A DNA stretch of 64,000 nucleotides from Hyphomicrobiales bacterium (lineage in GTDB: Bacteria; Pseudomonadota; Alphaproteobacteria; Rhizobiales; MH13), in NCBI GenBank assembly GCA_017642935.1, contig JAEPOK010000002.1:1-64000 (forward strand), given 5' to 3'. Shown here in pieces: positions 16,261 through 23,681 of the stretch. The notes beneath the pieces are model-generated. The model was not told the origin of the DNA, searched no databases, and was given only the letters and a program-made list of their open reading frames with translations. Both the position numbers and the translations under genes were made by a program. The first letter of the stretch is position 1; each line of letters begins with the position of its first letter.

Positions 16261-17022
16261 ATGAACGCCCCCTTTGCCAACACCCTCTTTAAGACTGCGC
16301 CGTTTGGTCGATCGATGACGAACGCGGCCACGTCGAAAACCTCGTCGACCCAGTCTCCGACACGCCGTCAGTTTCTTGCTGGCGCCGCCACCCTGTCCGG
16401 GCTTGCCGTTTCAGGGTGCATGACCGCCAATGTGGCCGAGCCGCAGCTCGTGCCCAATGCGGACGTTCGCCCAAGCCCTTATCTTTCCATGTATGCCGCG
16501 CTGCCGCAGGAGCAGTTTCCGATTCCGGCGGTGGATCTCAGCCAAGTCGAGGAGCGGTACCTGCGGCGCCAAGTGGATTACACGACCAGCGAGCCAGTGG
16601 GTTCGGTGATCGTCGATACCCGCAATTTCTTTCTCTACCATGTGATGGAGAACGGTAAGGCGATGCGCTACGGCGTTGGGCTTGGCCGGGCGGGATTTGA
16701 GTGGTCGGGTCGCGCCCGTATCGCTTGGAAACGACCCTGGCCGCGTTGGACACCGCCGGACGAAATGGTGGCCCGCCAGCCGGAACTTGAACCCTTTTCG
16801 ATCGCCAATGGCGGCATGGATCCGGGGATCGACAACCCGCTCGGCGCCCGTGCGCTCTACATTTTTGAAGGCGATGTCGATACGCTTTATCGTCTGCACG
16901 GCACCAACGAGGTTTGGTCGATCGGCAAGGCGGTTTCTTCGGGCTGCGTGCGCCTGTTGAACCAGGACGTGATCCACCTTTATGGCCGCGTGGCAACCGG
17001 TTCGCCGATCTTGGTGGTCTAA
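16261..17022 (+). CDS. L,D-transpeptidase (YkuD), Tat-exported lipoprotein
   Basis: The start is placed at the ATG at 16261 behind GGAG; an in-frame ATG at 16231 is less likely. The 253-residue protein has a twin-arginine signal (SPTRRQFLAG) that ends in a lipobox-like LAVSGC, so it is probably a Tat-exported lipoprotein. The YkuD domain spans about 115-253, with the catalytic H and C in HGTNEVWSIG and SSGCVRLLNQD. It forms 3-3 cross-links in peptidoglycan or attaches proteins to it. A second Tat-type L,D-transpeptidase of closely similar sequence is encoded at 22097-22717. Confidence 0.93.
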   Translation: MNAPFANTLFKTAPFGRSMTNAATSKTSSTQSPTRRQFLAGAATLSGLAVSGCMTANVAEPQLVPNADVRPSPYLSMYAALPQEQFPIPAVDLSQVEERYLRRQVDYTTSEPVGSVIVDTRNFFLYHVMENGKAMRYGVGLGRAGFEWSGRARIAWKRPWPRWTPPDEMVARQPELEPFSIANGGMDPGIDNPLGARALYIFEGDVDTLYRLHGTNEVWSIGKAVSSGCVRLLNQDVIHLYGRVATGSPILVV

Positions 17023-17243
17023 GGCGCAGGCAATCAGCCGACCTTCGGGCGATTGAAAGGCAGCGCCGGCAAGCGCTAAGGTTGCAGCGATACGGGCCTA
17101 ACTCGGTGAACTTTACCGGTTTGGCCCGCCCGCTGCATATCCTACCTGAGTGGCCAACCTTGGCGTTTTTTCCATCTGCACATGCCAACCGTTCTTGCCT
17201 GCATGGGCGGTCAGCGGTCCTGAACCGCCAACTGCCGCTATTG

Positions 17244-18140
17244 ATGTTTGCCATCACATTGATGCTTGGCCTGGCCGCCTGTACCCATTTGGCAAGCGCG
17301 CCATCGCCAATCGATCCGTCGGTTGAGCGAGCGACGCTCGCCGATCTCAATGCGGTGTGCTGCCGGCAGGCTGAAGAGTTCCCAAGGCCGCTGGTGGCGA
17401 TTGCCGATCTTGGCGCACCGGTCTTCGGGCGTATCACGCGTCTGTTCGAATCGCGCCCGGGTTATCTCAGCGACAAACTCGATGCGCAGGCACATTTGCG
17501 TCCGCAGTTCCGCCCGCTCGACATGGCGCTCATCACCTCCGATGCGCGGCTATCCAACAATCTCCTGCCGGGCGCCTTTTCGCACGTGGCGATTTATCTG
17601 GGCACAGAGAGCGAGCTACGCCGGATGGGTCTCTGGGACCATCCATCCATCGTCCCGCATCAAGCTGAGATCGCAGGGGGCGGCGTATTTATTGAGGCCG
17701 TTTCACCTGCGGTTCATCTCGCGCCTTTTGATCATGTGTTCAACGCTGACCGTCTGGTCTTATTGCGCTCGCATCTTCCTTCAGCCTCCGCCCGCCGGGA
17801 GGCCATCGCCCATTTCTACAGCCATATTGGCACGCCGTTTGATTATCGCTTTGATGGCTCGACCGAGGACTGCCTGTTTTGCACCGAGCTTGCTGAACAT
17901 GTGTTGCAGCAATTGGCGCTTGAGTCTGCGCCAATCTACGATCGCCCGGTTCTTCTGCCGGACCAGATCATCCTAACGGCGCTCAATGGCAGCCGACGAT
18001 TGACATTCGTTGATTATGTCGAAGCCTATCCATTGAGATGGGAGGTCGGTAGCCGCGCGGACCTCATCGCCAAACTTCATACGCGCTGGCGCGGCGATCC
18101 GGGCGCAGCGAGACATCCGATTACGGCGGGCTTGAATTAA
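17244..18140 (+). CDS. YiiX/YebB-like permuted papain-fold hydrolase, lipoprotein
   Basis: A roughly 298-residue protein of the permuted NlpC/P60 (C92, YaeF/YiiX) type. The expected catalytic pair is present: His in GAFSHVAIYLG and Cys in EDCLFCTELAEHVL. The N-terminus LMFAITLMLGLAAC looks like a lipoprotein signal. The ATG at 17244 leaves a short signal without positive charge, so the true start may be a non-ATG codon slightly upstream; no ribosome-binding site settles it. Such enzymes are thought to act on amide bonds of peptidoglycan peptides or lipids. It follows the L,D-transpeptidase on the same strand after 221 bases. Confidence 0.8.
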   Translation: MFAITLMLGLAACTHLASAPSPIDPSVERATLADLNAVCCRQAEEFPRPLVAIADLGAPVFGRITRLFESRPGYLSDKLDAQAHLRPQFRPLDMALITSDARLSNNLLPGAFSHVAIYLGTESELRRMGLWDHPSIVPHQAEIAGGGVFIEAVSPAVHLAPFDHVFNADRLVLLRSHLPSASARREAIAHFYSHIGTPFDYRFDGSTEDCLFCTELAEHVLQQLALESAPIYDRPVLLPDQIILTALNGSRRLTFVDYVEAYPLRWEVGSRADLIAKLHTRWRGDPGAARHPITAGLN

Positions 18141-18371
18141 ACCCATGCGGCGGAGATTACTTCGCCTTTTGGCACGCAGGGTCGGGCAAAGACGATCTTG
18201 AAGCGGTTTCGCGCCGTTTGCGGGTGAACATACCGCTGAACTAGCGGACCGGTCGCCTCTGCCGCATTGTTGACATGAAATCGCCTTGCGACGATCACGC
18301 CGGGCAATGAACCAAATCGGCGCCGGGTCGTATTGTAGCTAACCGTCCCCTCAACCTCTTTGGTGAGTTTC

Positions 18372-18752
18372 ATGCGCTTTGTTCTTGTTTTTTGTGCCGC
18401 GCTGCTTGCATTGCCGGCCTACGCTTCCTCCTTTTCAGCCAATGAGATCCGCTCCGACATTATCGGACACACGATCTATCTCGCGACGCCGTTTGGTGGT
18501 GAGTTTCCGCTGAACTATCGCCCAGGTGGCCGCGTTGACGGCGATGGCGAGGCCTTGGGCTTGGGTCGCTGGGTACAGCCCCAGGACGCTGGACGCTGGT
18601 GGATTGACGGCAATCGCCTCTGTCAACAGTTTGAGAATTGGTACAATGGCTCGCCCATGTGCTTTGACCTGACGCGAACGGGCGATCGCACGCTGAACTG
18701 GGTGCGCGACAATGGCGAAACAGGACGCGCCCGCATCGGCAGTGCTCTCTAG
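18372..18752 (+). CDS. Small exported protein, DUF995-like
   Basis: The start at 18372 gives a 126-residue protein with a signal peptide (MRFVLVFCAALLALPAYA). The mature domain has a beta-rich pattern with GRVDGDGEALG, GRWWIDGNRLCQQFENWY and a second Cys (SPMCFDL), resembling DUF995-type periplasmic proteins of Rhizobiales in which W-x-x-x-G-x-x-C is conserved. The assignment is by pattern only. A strong terminator follows at 18804-18834. Confidence 0.65.
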   Translation: MRFVLVFCAALLALPAYASSFSANEIRSDIIGHTIYLATPFGGEFPLNYRPGGRVDGDGEALGLGRWVQPQDAGRWWIDGNRLCQQFENWYNGSPMCFDLTRTGDRTLNWVRDNGETGRARIGSAL

Positions 18753-18803
18753 CGGCGGAGTTGGATAGGCCGCTTCCCCGGCTATGACAACCGATTCAAG
18801 ACG

Positions 18804-18834
18804 AAAGGCCCGGTGATCGCTTCACCGGGCCTTT
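18804..18834. terminator. Strong intrinsic terminator
   Basis: AAAGGCCCGGTGA (18804-18816) pairs with TCACCGGGCCTTT (18822-18834), followed by a T-rich run to 18840. It closes the plus-strand genes that end at 18752 and could also act for minus-strand transcripts coming from 18903. Confidence 0.9.
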
Positions 18835-18902
18835 TTCTTTCGCTCGCAAGTGGTGATCAGGCTGTCAGAAATGATCGACTAGCCTGGGCCATTATGCCGT
18901 GC

Positions 18903-19190
18903 TCATTCGTCGAGCGCGCCATCCCAGAGACAATGCAACGGCACGATCCCTGCATGGACGGCCTGCTCAAGCGTGAGTTCACGTCCCGTGTGCGAACCGA
19001 CAATCACCGCGCATGAGATGATCGATGCCACGCCTACAAAGACCAGAATTGGAACCCACGGTGTCGATGCTGAGCCGGATGCCACGATCGACGAGCTGTA
19101 CATCGTTGCCTGGCTTTCCGTTGGTGCCAGCGTTGCACTGGTGAAGATCAGCGCAATCGCCAGTGTGAACAGTTGCAGGTACTTTTTCAT
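18903..19190 (-). CDS. Small membrane/exported protein, paralog of the 19334 gene
   Basis: The start at 19190 (MKKYLQLFTLAIALIF) gives 95 residues; an in-frame ATG at 19214 lies further upstream. A signal-like N-terminus is followed by a second hydrophobic segment (about 49-68, VPILVFVGVASIISCAVIVG) and a polar tail with GRELTLEQAVHAG and PLHCLWD. The neighbouring protein at 19334-19669 has the same layout and nearly the same tail. The function is unknown. The tail could face the cytoplasm or periplasm depending on whether the signal is cleaved. Confidence 0.75.
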   Translation of the reverse strand: MKKYLQLFTLAIALIFTSATLAPTESQATMYSSSIVASGSASTPWVPILVFVGVASIISCAVIVGSHTGRELTLEQAVHAGIVPLHCLWDGALDE

Positions 19191-19280
19191 CACTATGTCC
19201 CCCTGTTGCCCCACACGGACGTAAGGGAAGCACAGATGCAGTGAGCCGGCAAATCACGGTTCCATGGCATGTCACGTGCA

Positions 19281-19310
19281 AAGGCCCAGTCGAGTAGTCG
19301 ACTGGGCCTT
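19281..19310. terminator. Hairpin between the two small paralogs
   Basis: AAGGCCCAGTCGA (19281-19293) and TCGACTGGGCCTT (19298-19310) form a 13-base-pair stem with a GTAG loop. It lies just after the end of the minus-strand gene at 19334 and before the start region of the next paralog. The T-run is short, so termination may be partial. Confidence 0.7.
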
Positions 19311-19333
19311 GGTCTGCAGTCTATGAGACGAAC

Positions 19334-19669
19334 CTATTCGCCGTTTAGGTGCAGGTCGAACAGGCAGTGAAGTGGGAACAGGCCAGCGTGAACCGCTTCT
19401 TCTAGCGTCAACTCGCGCCCTTCCTCTGCACCGACGATCATCGCGCAAGCGATGATGGAGGCAACTCCAGTGCCTATGAGGATGACTGGCCAAGGGTTCA
19501 ACGAAGACCCACCGCCTGCACTGCCGCCGCTCATCATCATTGGCATCTGTGTATAGTAATCGCTAGCCCCGGCGACGTCTGCCGATGTGATCGTTGCGAC
19601 CGGTTGCACAGCCAAGGCTAGAGCGAGGGCTAGCGCGAAATAGCGCACCTTTTTGATGAACGTTTTCAT
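19334..19669 (-). CDS. Small membrane/exported protein, paralog of the 18903 gene
   Basis: A 111-residue protein. It has a signal peptide (MKTFIKKVRYFALALALALA), a Met/Gly/Ser-rich linker (MPMMMSGGSAGGGSS), a hydrophobic segment (about 60-80, WPVILIGTGVASIIACAMIVG) and the tail GRELTLEEAVHAG with PLHCLFD. The tail motif and the membrane segment are shared with the downstream paralog, while the linkers differ. No known family is recognised. Transcription would run from near 19700 through both genes, with a hairpin in between. Confidence 0.78.
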   Translation of the reverse strand: MKTFIKKVRYFALALALALAVQPVATITSADVAGASDYYTQMPMMMSGGSAGGGSSLNPWPVILIGTGVASIIACAMIVGAEEGRELTLEEAVHAGLFPLHCLFDLHLNGE

Positions 19670-19811
19670 GATGAAATTCCTTAATGTGTGTGAACGTCTC
19701 TCCGTCCTTAACGGAACGTAAACACAGGAAAATTCGCATGAAAATCAGAAGCTTGCGGTAAGCTTAAGCGGCAAGGTTAGCTGGCTTGGTGAATGGCTTT
19801 GGTTAACGCGG

Positions 19812-21347
19812 TTAACCTTCCAGAGACGCAAACTCTGCAGAACCCAGATCGCGCAAGACCCAGCCTAGGGATGGCTCCAAGTCACTGGCAACAAGATTGG
19901 GGCCTGCGTGTTGGCCCGCCGCGCCGTGTAGCCAAACACCCAGCGCGACTGTTGCGGCCGTGTCATCGGGCGGCCGATCACGAGCGGCAGACTGCGCCAA
20001 CAGTCCGGTGAGGATACCTGTCAGGACGTCTCCCGACCCTGCGGTCGCAAGCCAAGGTGGTGCATTGCCGTTGACAAAGGTGCAATCAGCGCTACCGTTG
20101 GGATGCGCAACCACCGTATCGGCGCCCTTGAGCACCAGGATCGCGCCGGATCGCTCTGCCGTCTCCTTGGCCCGCTCAATCTTCGATGATTGCGACAGCT
20201 TACCGAACAAACGTGCGAATTCACCACCATGGGGCGTCAGGACGGTGCGCGCTTTTCGTGCCTTGATGCATTCAAACAGCGGTTCGGCCATCCCGGCAAA
20301 AGCGGTCAGCGCGCCAGCATCCAGAACAAGGGCGGCGTTGGACTCCAGGGCAACATAGACCAACTGCCGCGTCGCTTCGTCCGGCGCGAGACCCGGACCG
20401 AGTGCACAGGCAGTCAGGCGATCGTCACGCAGCAAACGCGCCAAGTCATGGGCGTCGTTGCAAGGCGCGCGCATCAGCGCCGGATAAAGCCCAACGCTAC
20501 CGCTCATCGTTGCGTTCGGCGCGGCGAGCGTCACGAGCCCCGCTCCAACCCGCAACGCTGATGATGCAGCCAGAAACCCAGCACCGGCTTTTTTCGGTGG
20601 TCCGCCGACCAGAAGAGCGTGGCCGCGTGCGTATTTGTGGGCGTCAGCGGAATGCTTTGACAACCGTGCTGCCAGATAGGAGCCGGTAAGCTGGGCGGTG
20701 TAACCGGCTTCGCCAATGGCGTGCTCGTGAATGCCGATATCCGCCACAGAGATCGCACCACACAGCTCCCGCCCTGGAAAGAGAACATGGCCAGGCTTCA
20801 TCCGGTGGAAGGTGACCGTGGCGCTTGCTCGGACAACTGCGCCCAACGCCTTTCCGTTTGCGCCATCGAGCCCGCTCGGCAGATCAACAGCAAGAACCGA
20901 TCGACCGGAGTCGTTCAAGACGCTCACCAACCGGGCGGCCTCACCATCAAGCCCGCGCGTGAGCCCGGCGCCAAAGAGAGCATCGATGAGGAGATCCTGG
21001 CCGGCCAAGTGATCGGCATCGACTTGCTCTGATCGCAGGACAGGGCCCTTCCAACCTTGATAAGCCCAGTGCGCATCGCCGTTTAGAGCCTCAGGGTCAC
21101 CAAGTGATGCGACCGTCACCGCATATCCCTGATATGCAAGCAAGCGCGCGGCGACATAGCCATCGCCACCATTGTTGCCCGGGCCCGCCAGAACCAAGAT
21201 CGATCCACCGGCTGGCGTCATGGCGGCGGCTTGGTCGGCAACAGCGGTCCCGGCGCGCTCCATCAGATCGATTCCGGGCGTGCCCTGCGCAATCGTGAAG
21301 GCATCGCAGGCGCCCATCTGATCAGGGGACAGCAGTTCACGCATCAA
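19812..21347 (-). CDS. nnr: Bifunctional NAD(P)HX repair enzyme (epimerase + ADP-dependent dehydratase)
   Basis: A 511-residue two-domain protein that repairs hydrated NADH/NADPH. The N-terminal YjeF_N epimerase domain (1-210) shows LAGPGNNGGDGYVAARLL, VDLPSGLDG and a TVTFHRMKPGH stretch. The C-terminal ribokinase-like dehydratase domain (about 225-505) has LTPHGGEFARLFG, LKGADTVV and ATAGSGDVLTG. The length is normal for the fused form. Its ATG overlaps the recX stop by ATGA, so the two genes are co-translated. Confidence 0.97.
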   Translation of the reverse strand: MMRELLSPDQMGACDAFTIAQGTPGIDLMERAGTAVADQAAAMTPAGGSILVLAGPGNNGGDGYVAARLLAYQGYAVTVASLGDPEALNGDAHWAYQGWKGPVLRSEQVDADHLAGQDLLIDALFGAGLTRGLDGEAARLVSVLNDSGRSVLAVDLPSGLDGANGKALGAVVRASATVTFHRMKPGHVLFPGRELCGAISVADIGIHEHAIGEAGYTAQLTGSYLAARLSKHSADAHKYARGHALLVGGPPKKAGAGFLAASSALRVGAGLVTLAAPNATMSGSVGLYPALMRAPCNDAHDLARLLRDDRLTACALGPGLAPDEATRQLVYVALESNAALVLDAGALTAFAGMAEPLFECIKARKARTVLTPHGGEFARLFGKLSQSSKIERAKETAERSGAILVLKGADTVVAHPNGSADCTFVNGNAPPWLATAGSGDVLTGILTGLLAQSAARDRPPDDTAATVALGVWLHGAAGQHAGPNLVASDLEPSLGWVLRDLGSAEFASLEG

Positions 21348-21985
21348 AGCGGGCCATCATCGACATCGCCATCGACGACCGCTGAAGCAAGCCCATATCG
21401 AAACCCTGCCCGCGCGAGAGCAGCCAGATCGCGATCGCGCTTGTCAGCGCGGTTCGTGGTCCGAAACGGCCCGAGTCGCCTGCGCTGCGCATAGCGCCAA
21501 GCAGCGGCTTCATCGTCCCGGTCGTCATGGTCCAACGCGTGGTCGATCAATTCATCAGAAACGCCTTTGGCCTTCAGCCGCGCCTGAATGGCCTGCGCAG
21601 AGGCGCCGCGGCCACGCTGCTGATAGACTTGGTTTTCCGCGAAGCGCTTGTTGTCGATGAAGCCAGCGGATACCGCTTTTGCCACTTCGTCTTCGACCAT
21701 TGTCTGGTAGTCCGATGGCTCTTCGCCATGGGCGCGTGCGGCTTTGTAAACGCGTCGTTCGAGCATGGCCCGAAAACTGGCTTCGCTGGCCTCATAGCGA
21801 TCGAGGTAGGCGAGCGCGATGGTATGAAGGCGCCTCTCCGTCATCTTACGCGGGCGACGTTTCTTGGCACGCTTGGCGGCGCGCAGTATGCCGTCTTCGC
21901 CGGAGTCCAACGCGTCCGCGTCTCGCTCGTTGTCAACGAAAGAACCCTGGTCCGGAAGGGACCATTCAGAATTGCCCGTCATCAT
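21344..21985 (-). CDS. recX: RecX, regulator of RecA
   Basis: RecX-type protein with a long acidic/basic N-terminal extension. The helical repeat region includes RRLHTIALAYLDRYEASEAS, GFIDNKRFAENQV and ARLKAKGVSDELIDHAL, as in RecX, which binds RecA filaments and limits recombination. The start is uncertain: tandem ATGs at 21985 and 21982 are preferred, but the frame is open to 22066, where it would cross the terminator hairpin of the upstream gene. The stop overlaps the nnr start (ATGA). Confidence 0.88.
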   Translation of the reverse strand: MMTGNSEWSLPDQGSFVDNERDADALDSGEDGILRAAKRAKKRRPRKMTERRLHTIALAYLDRYEASEASFRAMLERRVYKAARAHGEEPSDYQTMVEDEVAKAVSAGFIDNKRFAENQVYQQRGRGASAQAIQARLKAKGVSDELIDHALDHDDRDDEAAAWRYAQRRRLGPFRTTNRADKRDRDLAALARAGFRYGLASAVVDGDVDDGPL

Positions 21986-22042
21986 GGGCCAAGGGTCACC
22001 AGCGCGGTGCTCCGCTGTCAACCACGGTTGGCGCAAAAGAAA

Positions 22043-22073
22043 ACGCCCGGTGATCAGAACGACCACCGGGCGT
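22043..22073 (-). terminator. Intrinsic terminator of the L,D-transpeptidase gene
   Basis: Read on the minus strand, ACGCCCGGTG (22073-22064) and CACCGGGCGT (22052-22043) form a ten-base-pair stem followed by TTTCTTTTG. It stands 24 bases after the stop of the L,D-transpeptidase gene at 22097. Confidence 0.88.
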
Positions 22074-22096
22074 CAGAGTGAAATGGACGACAGTGC

Positions 22097-22717
22097 TTAA
22101 GCAGCAACCTGGCGCACAATCACGCGCGAACCGACGCGCACGCGATCGTAAAGCTCTTCCACATGCTCGTTGACCATGCGGATGCAACCTGAAGACATGG
22201 CCTGACCAATGGTCCAAGGCGCGTTCGTGCCGTGGATCCGGTAAAGCGTGTCGCGACCACCGCGATACAGATAGAGCGCGCGAGCGCCGAGCGGGTTGTC
22301 AACGCCACCAGGCATGCCGCCGGCCCATTCGCGCAGCTCAGGCTGGCGACGGATCATAGCCGGCGGAGGCGTCCAAGTCGGCCACTCGGCTTTACGACCA
22401 ACGACGGCGGAACCGGCCCAGCGGAAGCCATCGCGGCCAACGCCAATGCCGTAACGGCGGGCGCTGCCACCTTCTTGGACATGGTAGAGATAGCGATTGG
22501 CGACATCGATGACGATGGTGCCTGGGCGCTCACGGCCCGAATAGGACACATCCTGCGGCAACCATTGGCGGTCGATGCGGAAACCCTGTCGTGACGCGGT
22601 GGCCGGATCAAGGCCGACCGAGTCGAGAAACGCGTCGATAGCGCTGTCGGCCTTGGCGGTGGAAGCGATAGCTGCAGTGCCGGCGGCACCAAGCAGCAAA
22701 GAACGGCGAGAAATCAT
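22097..22717 (-). CDS. L,D-transpeptidase (YkuD), Tat-exported
   Basis: The start is placed at the ATG at 22717, because that puts a twin-arginine signal (MISRRSLLLGAAGTAA) at the N-terminus; the frame upstream to 22921 has no homology sense. The 206-residue protein has a YkuD domain with HGTNAPWTIG and SSGCIRMVNEHV holding the catalytic His and Cys. The segment TWTPPPAMIRRQPEL matches the paralog encoded at 16261-17022. Unlike that one, it has no lipobox and so should be released into the periplasm. A terminator follows directly. Confidence 0.94.
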   Translation of the reverse strand: MISRRSLLLGAAGTAAIASTAKADSAIDAFLDSVGLDPATASRQGFRIDRQWLPQDVSYSGRERPGTIVIDVANRYLYHVQEGGSARRYGIGVGRDGFRWAGSAVVGRKAEWPTWTPPPAMIRRQPELREWAGGMPGGVDNPLGARALYLYRGGRDTLYRIHGTNAPWTIGQAMSSGCIRMVNEHVEELYDRVRVGSRVIVRQVAA

Positions 22718-22776
22718 TGGAGCTGTCTCCGAACTGGATTGAAGGTATCGAAAGTGGGAAGGGGAAAAGTCAAATC

Positions 22777-23337
22777 TCAGACCAAAAGCCTTGGCGGGCC
22801 GCGTAAAGCCGGTTGGTCGATGCCGATAGGGGACGTCTGGGAAAGAAAGAACCCGACGACCTGCCCACACGGCGTTGCTTGCTGCATCGCCGTTGGCAGG
22901 ACGGTCTTGTCCATCGCGCATGAGCTTGGCAGCACGGCTGCAATTTCAACGTCGCCAGGAATGGAAAGCACAACCGGCAACATGGGCGCCTCGGGCGTCA
23001 CATAGAGCGAGGCAAAACCCGTAATGGCGGCGATACGCGCGTCATACCCGCCATATTGCGACAGATGGTCGGCGTATTTTTGAGCATAGGACAACGAGGG
23101 AATGACTGTGCTTGCAGCAACAAGCACTGTCATCATCACAAGCGCAACGCAGCGCGCAATGAGCCTCAAACCAATCATGGCCGGACCATGGCGTGATTTG
23201 GGCGGCATGGCCAGACCCCATTGCGGCGCGAAACGGACCTCATCGGTGCCCTTAGGGCACTCTTTGGCGCATTGTTGCTTACGCGCCACAAAATCAGATG
23301 CCAGCGCAACACGGGTGACGGGATCTCGCGCCATCAT
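22777..23337 (-). CDS. Membrane-anchored or exported protein, unknown, end of fliK-like operon
   Basis: A 186-residue frame whose first ATG (23337) overlaps the stop of the FlhB-C-like gene as ATGA, which supports that start. A hydrophobic segment lies at about residues 55-85 (IARCVALVMMTVLVAASTVI, ending at SLSYA), so an alternative start at 23178 would give a normal signal peptide. The remainder has two Cys and a TPEAPMLPVVLSIPGD stretch. No family is recognised. Its place in the operon hints at a link with the export-switch proteins. Confidence 0.6.
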   Translation of the reverse strand: MMARDPVTRVALASDFVARKQQCAKECPKGTDEVRFAPQWGLAMPPKSRHGPAMIGLRLIARCVALVMMTVLVAASTVIPSLSYAQKYADHLSQYGGYDARIAAITGFASLYVTPEAPMLPVVLSIPGDVEIAAVLPSSCAMDKTVLPTAMQQATPCGQVVGFFLSQTSPIGIDQPALRGPPRLLV

Positions 23338-23681
23338 TGCCTGATTCCCCCGGCCTTGCGGTCGTTGGGCGCCTGCGATCGCCCGCCTGCTCCATGCGGT
23401 TCGCGCGCGTGCAACACCCAGCTAATGACTTCGGCGACCGCCTGATAAAGCTCTTCAGGGATCGGCTCATCGAGCGGCGCGTTCTCTAACGCGCTGGCAA
23501 GCAAAGGGTTTTCGTCGATGGCAACGCCGGCTTCCTCAGCCGCGGCGATGATTCGCTCGGCAAGTGAGCCTTTTCCCGTGGCAACAACGATCGGCGCAGT
23601 GCCGTCCTCATCGTAGCGCAGCGCGACGGCGATCGTCGGCGGCTGGGCAGTACTGTTGAAGGGTGCTTTTTCCGCCGTCAT
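23334..23681 (-). CDS. FlhB C-terminal-like export switch protein (FhlB-type)
   Basis: A 115-residue protein that corresponds to the cytoplasmic C-terminal domain of FlhB/YscU only. It contains TIAVALRYDEDGTAPIVVATG, ENPLLASALEN and IPEELYQAVAEVISWVL. The NPTH autocleavage motif of true FlhB is absent, since the sequence begins PPTIAVALRY. Such short paralogs often pair with a FliK-like protein, as here: the gene overlaps the fliK-like stop by ATGA. It may modulate substrate switching in flagellar export or work in an unrelated process. Confidence 0.9.
   Translation of the reverse strand: MTAEKAPFNSTAQPPTIAVALRYDEDGTAPIVVATGKGSLAERIIAAAEEAGVAIDENPLLASALENAPLDEPIPEELYQAVAEVISWVLHAREPHGAGGRSQAPNDRKAGGIRQ

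Noticed and set aside
17238-17495. Minus-strand frame over the YiiX-like gene start
   Set aside because: Shadow of the coding strand with no signal or domain; the plus strand has the catalytic motifs.
18137-18373. Minus-strand frame of 78 codons filling the gap between the YiiX-like gene and the DUF995-like gene
   Set aside because: No ribosome-binding site, no recognisable domain, and it overlaps the start of the well-supported exported protein at 18372.
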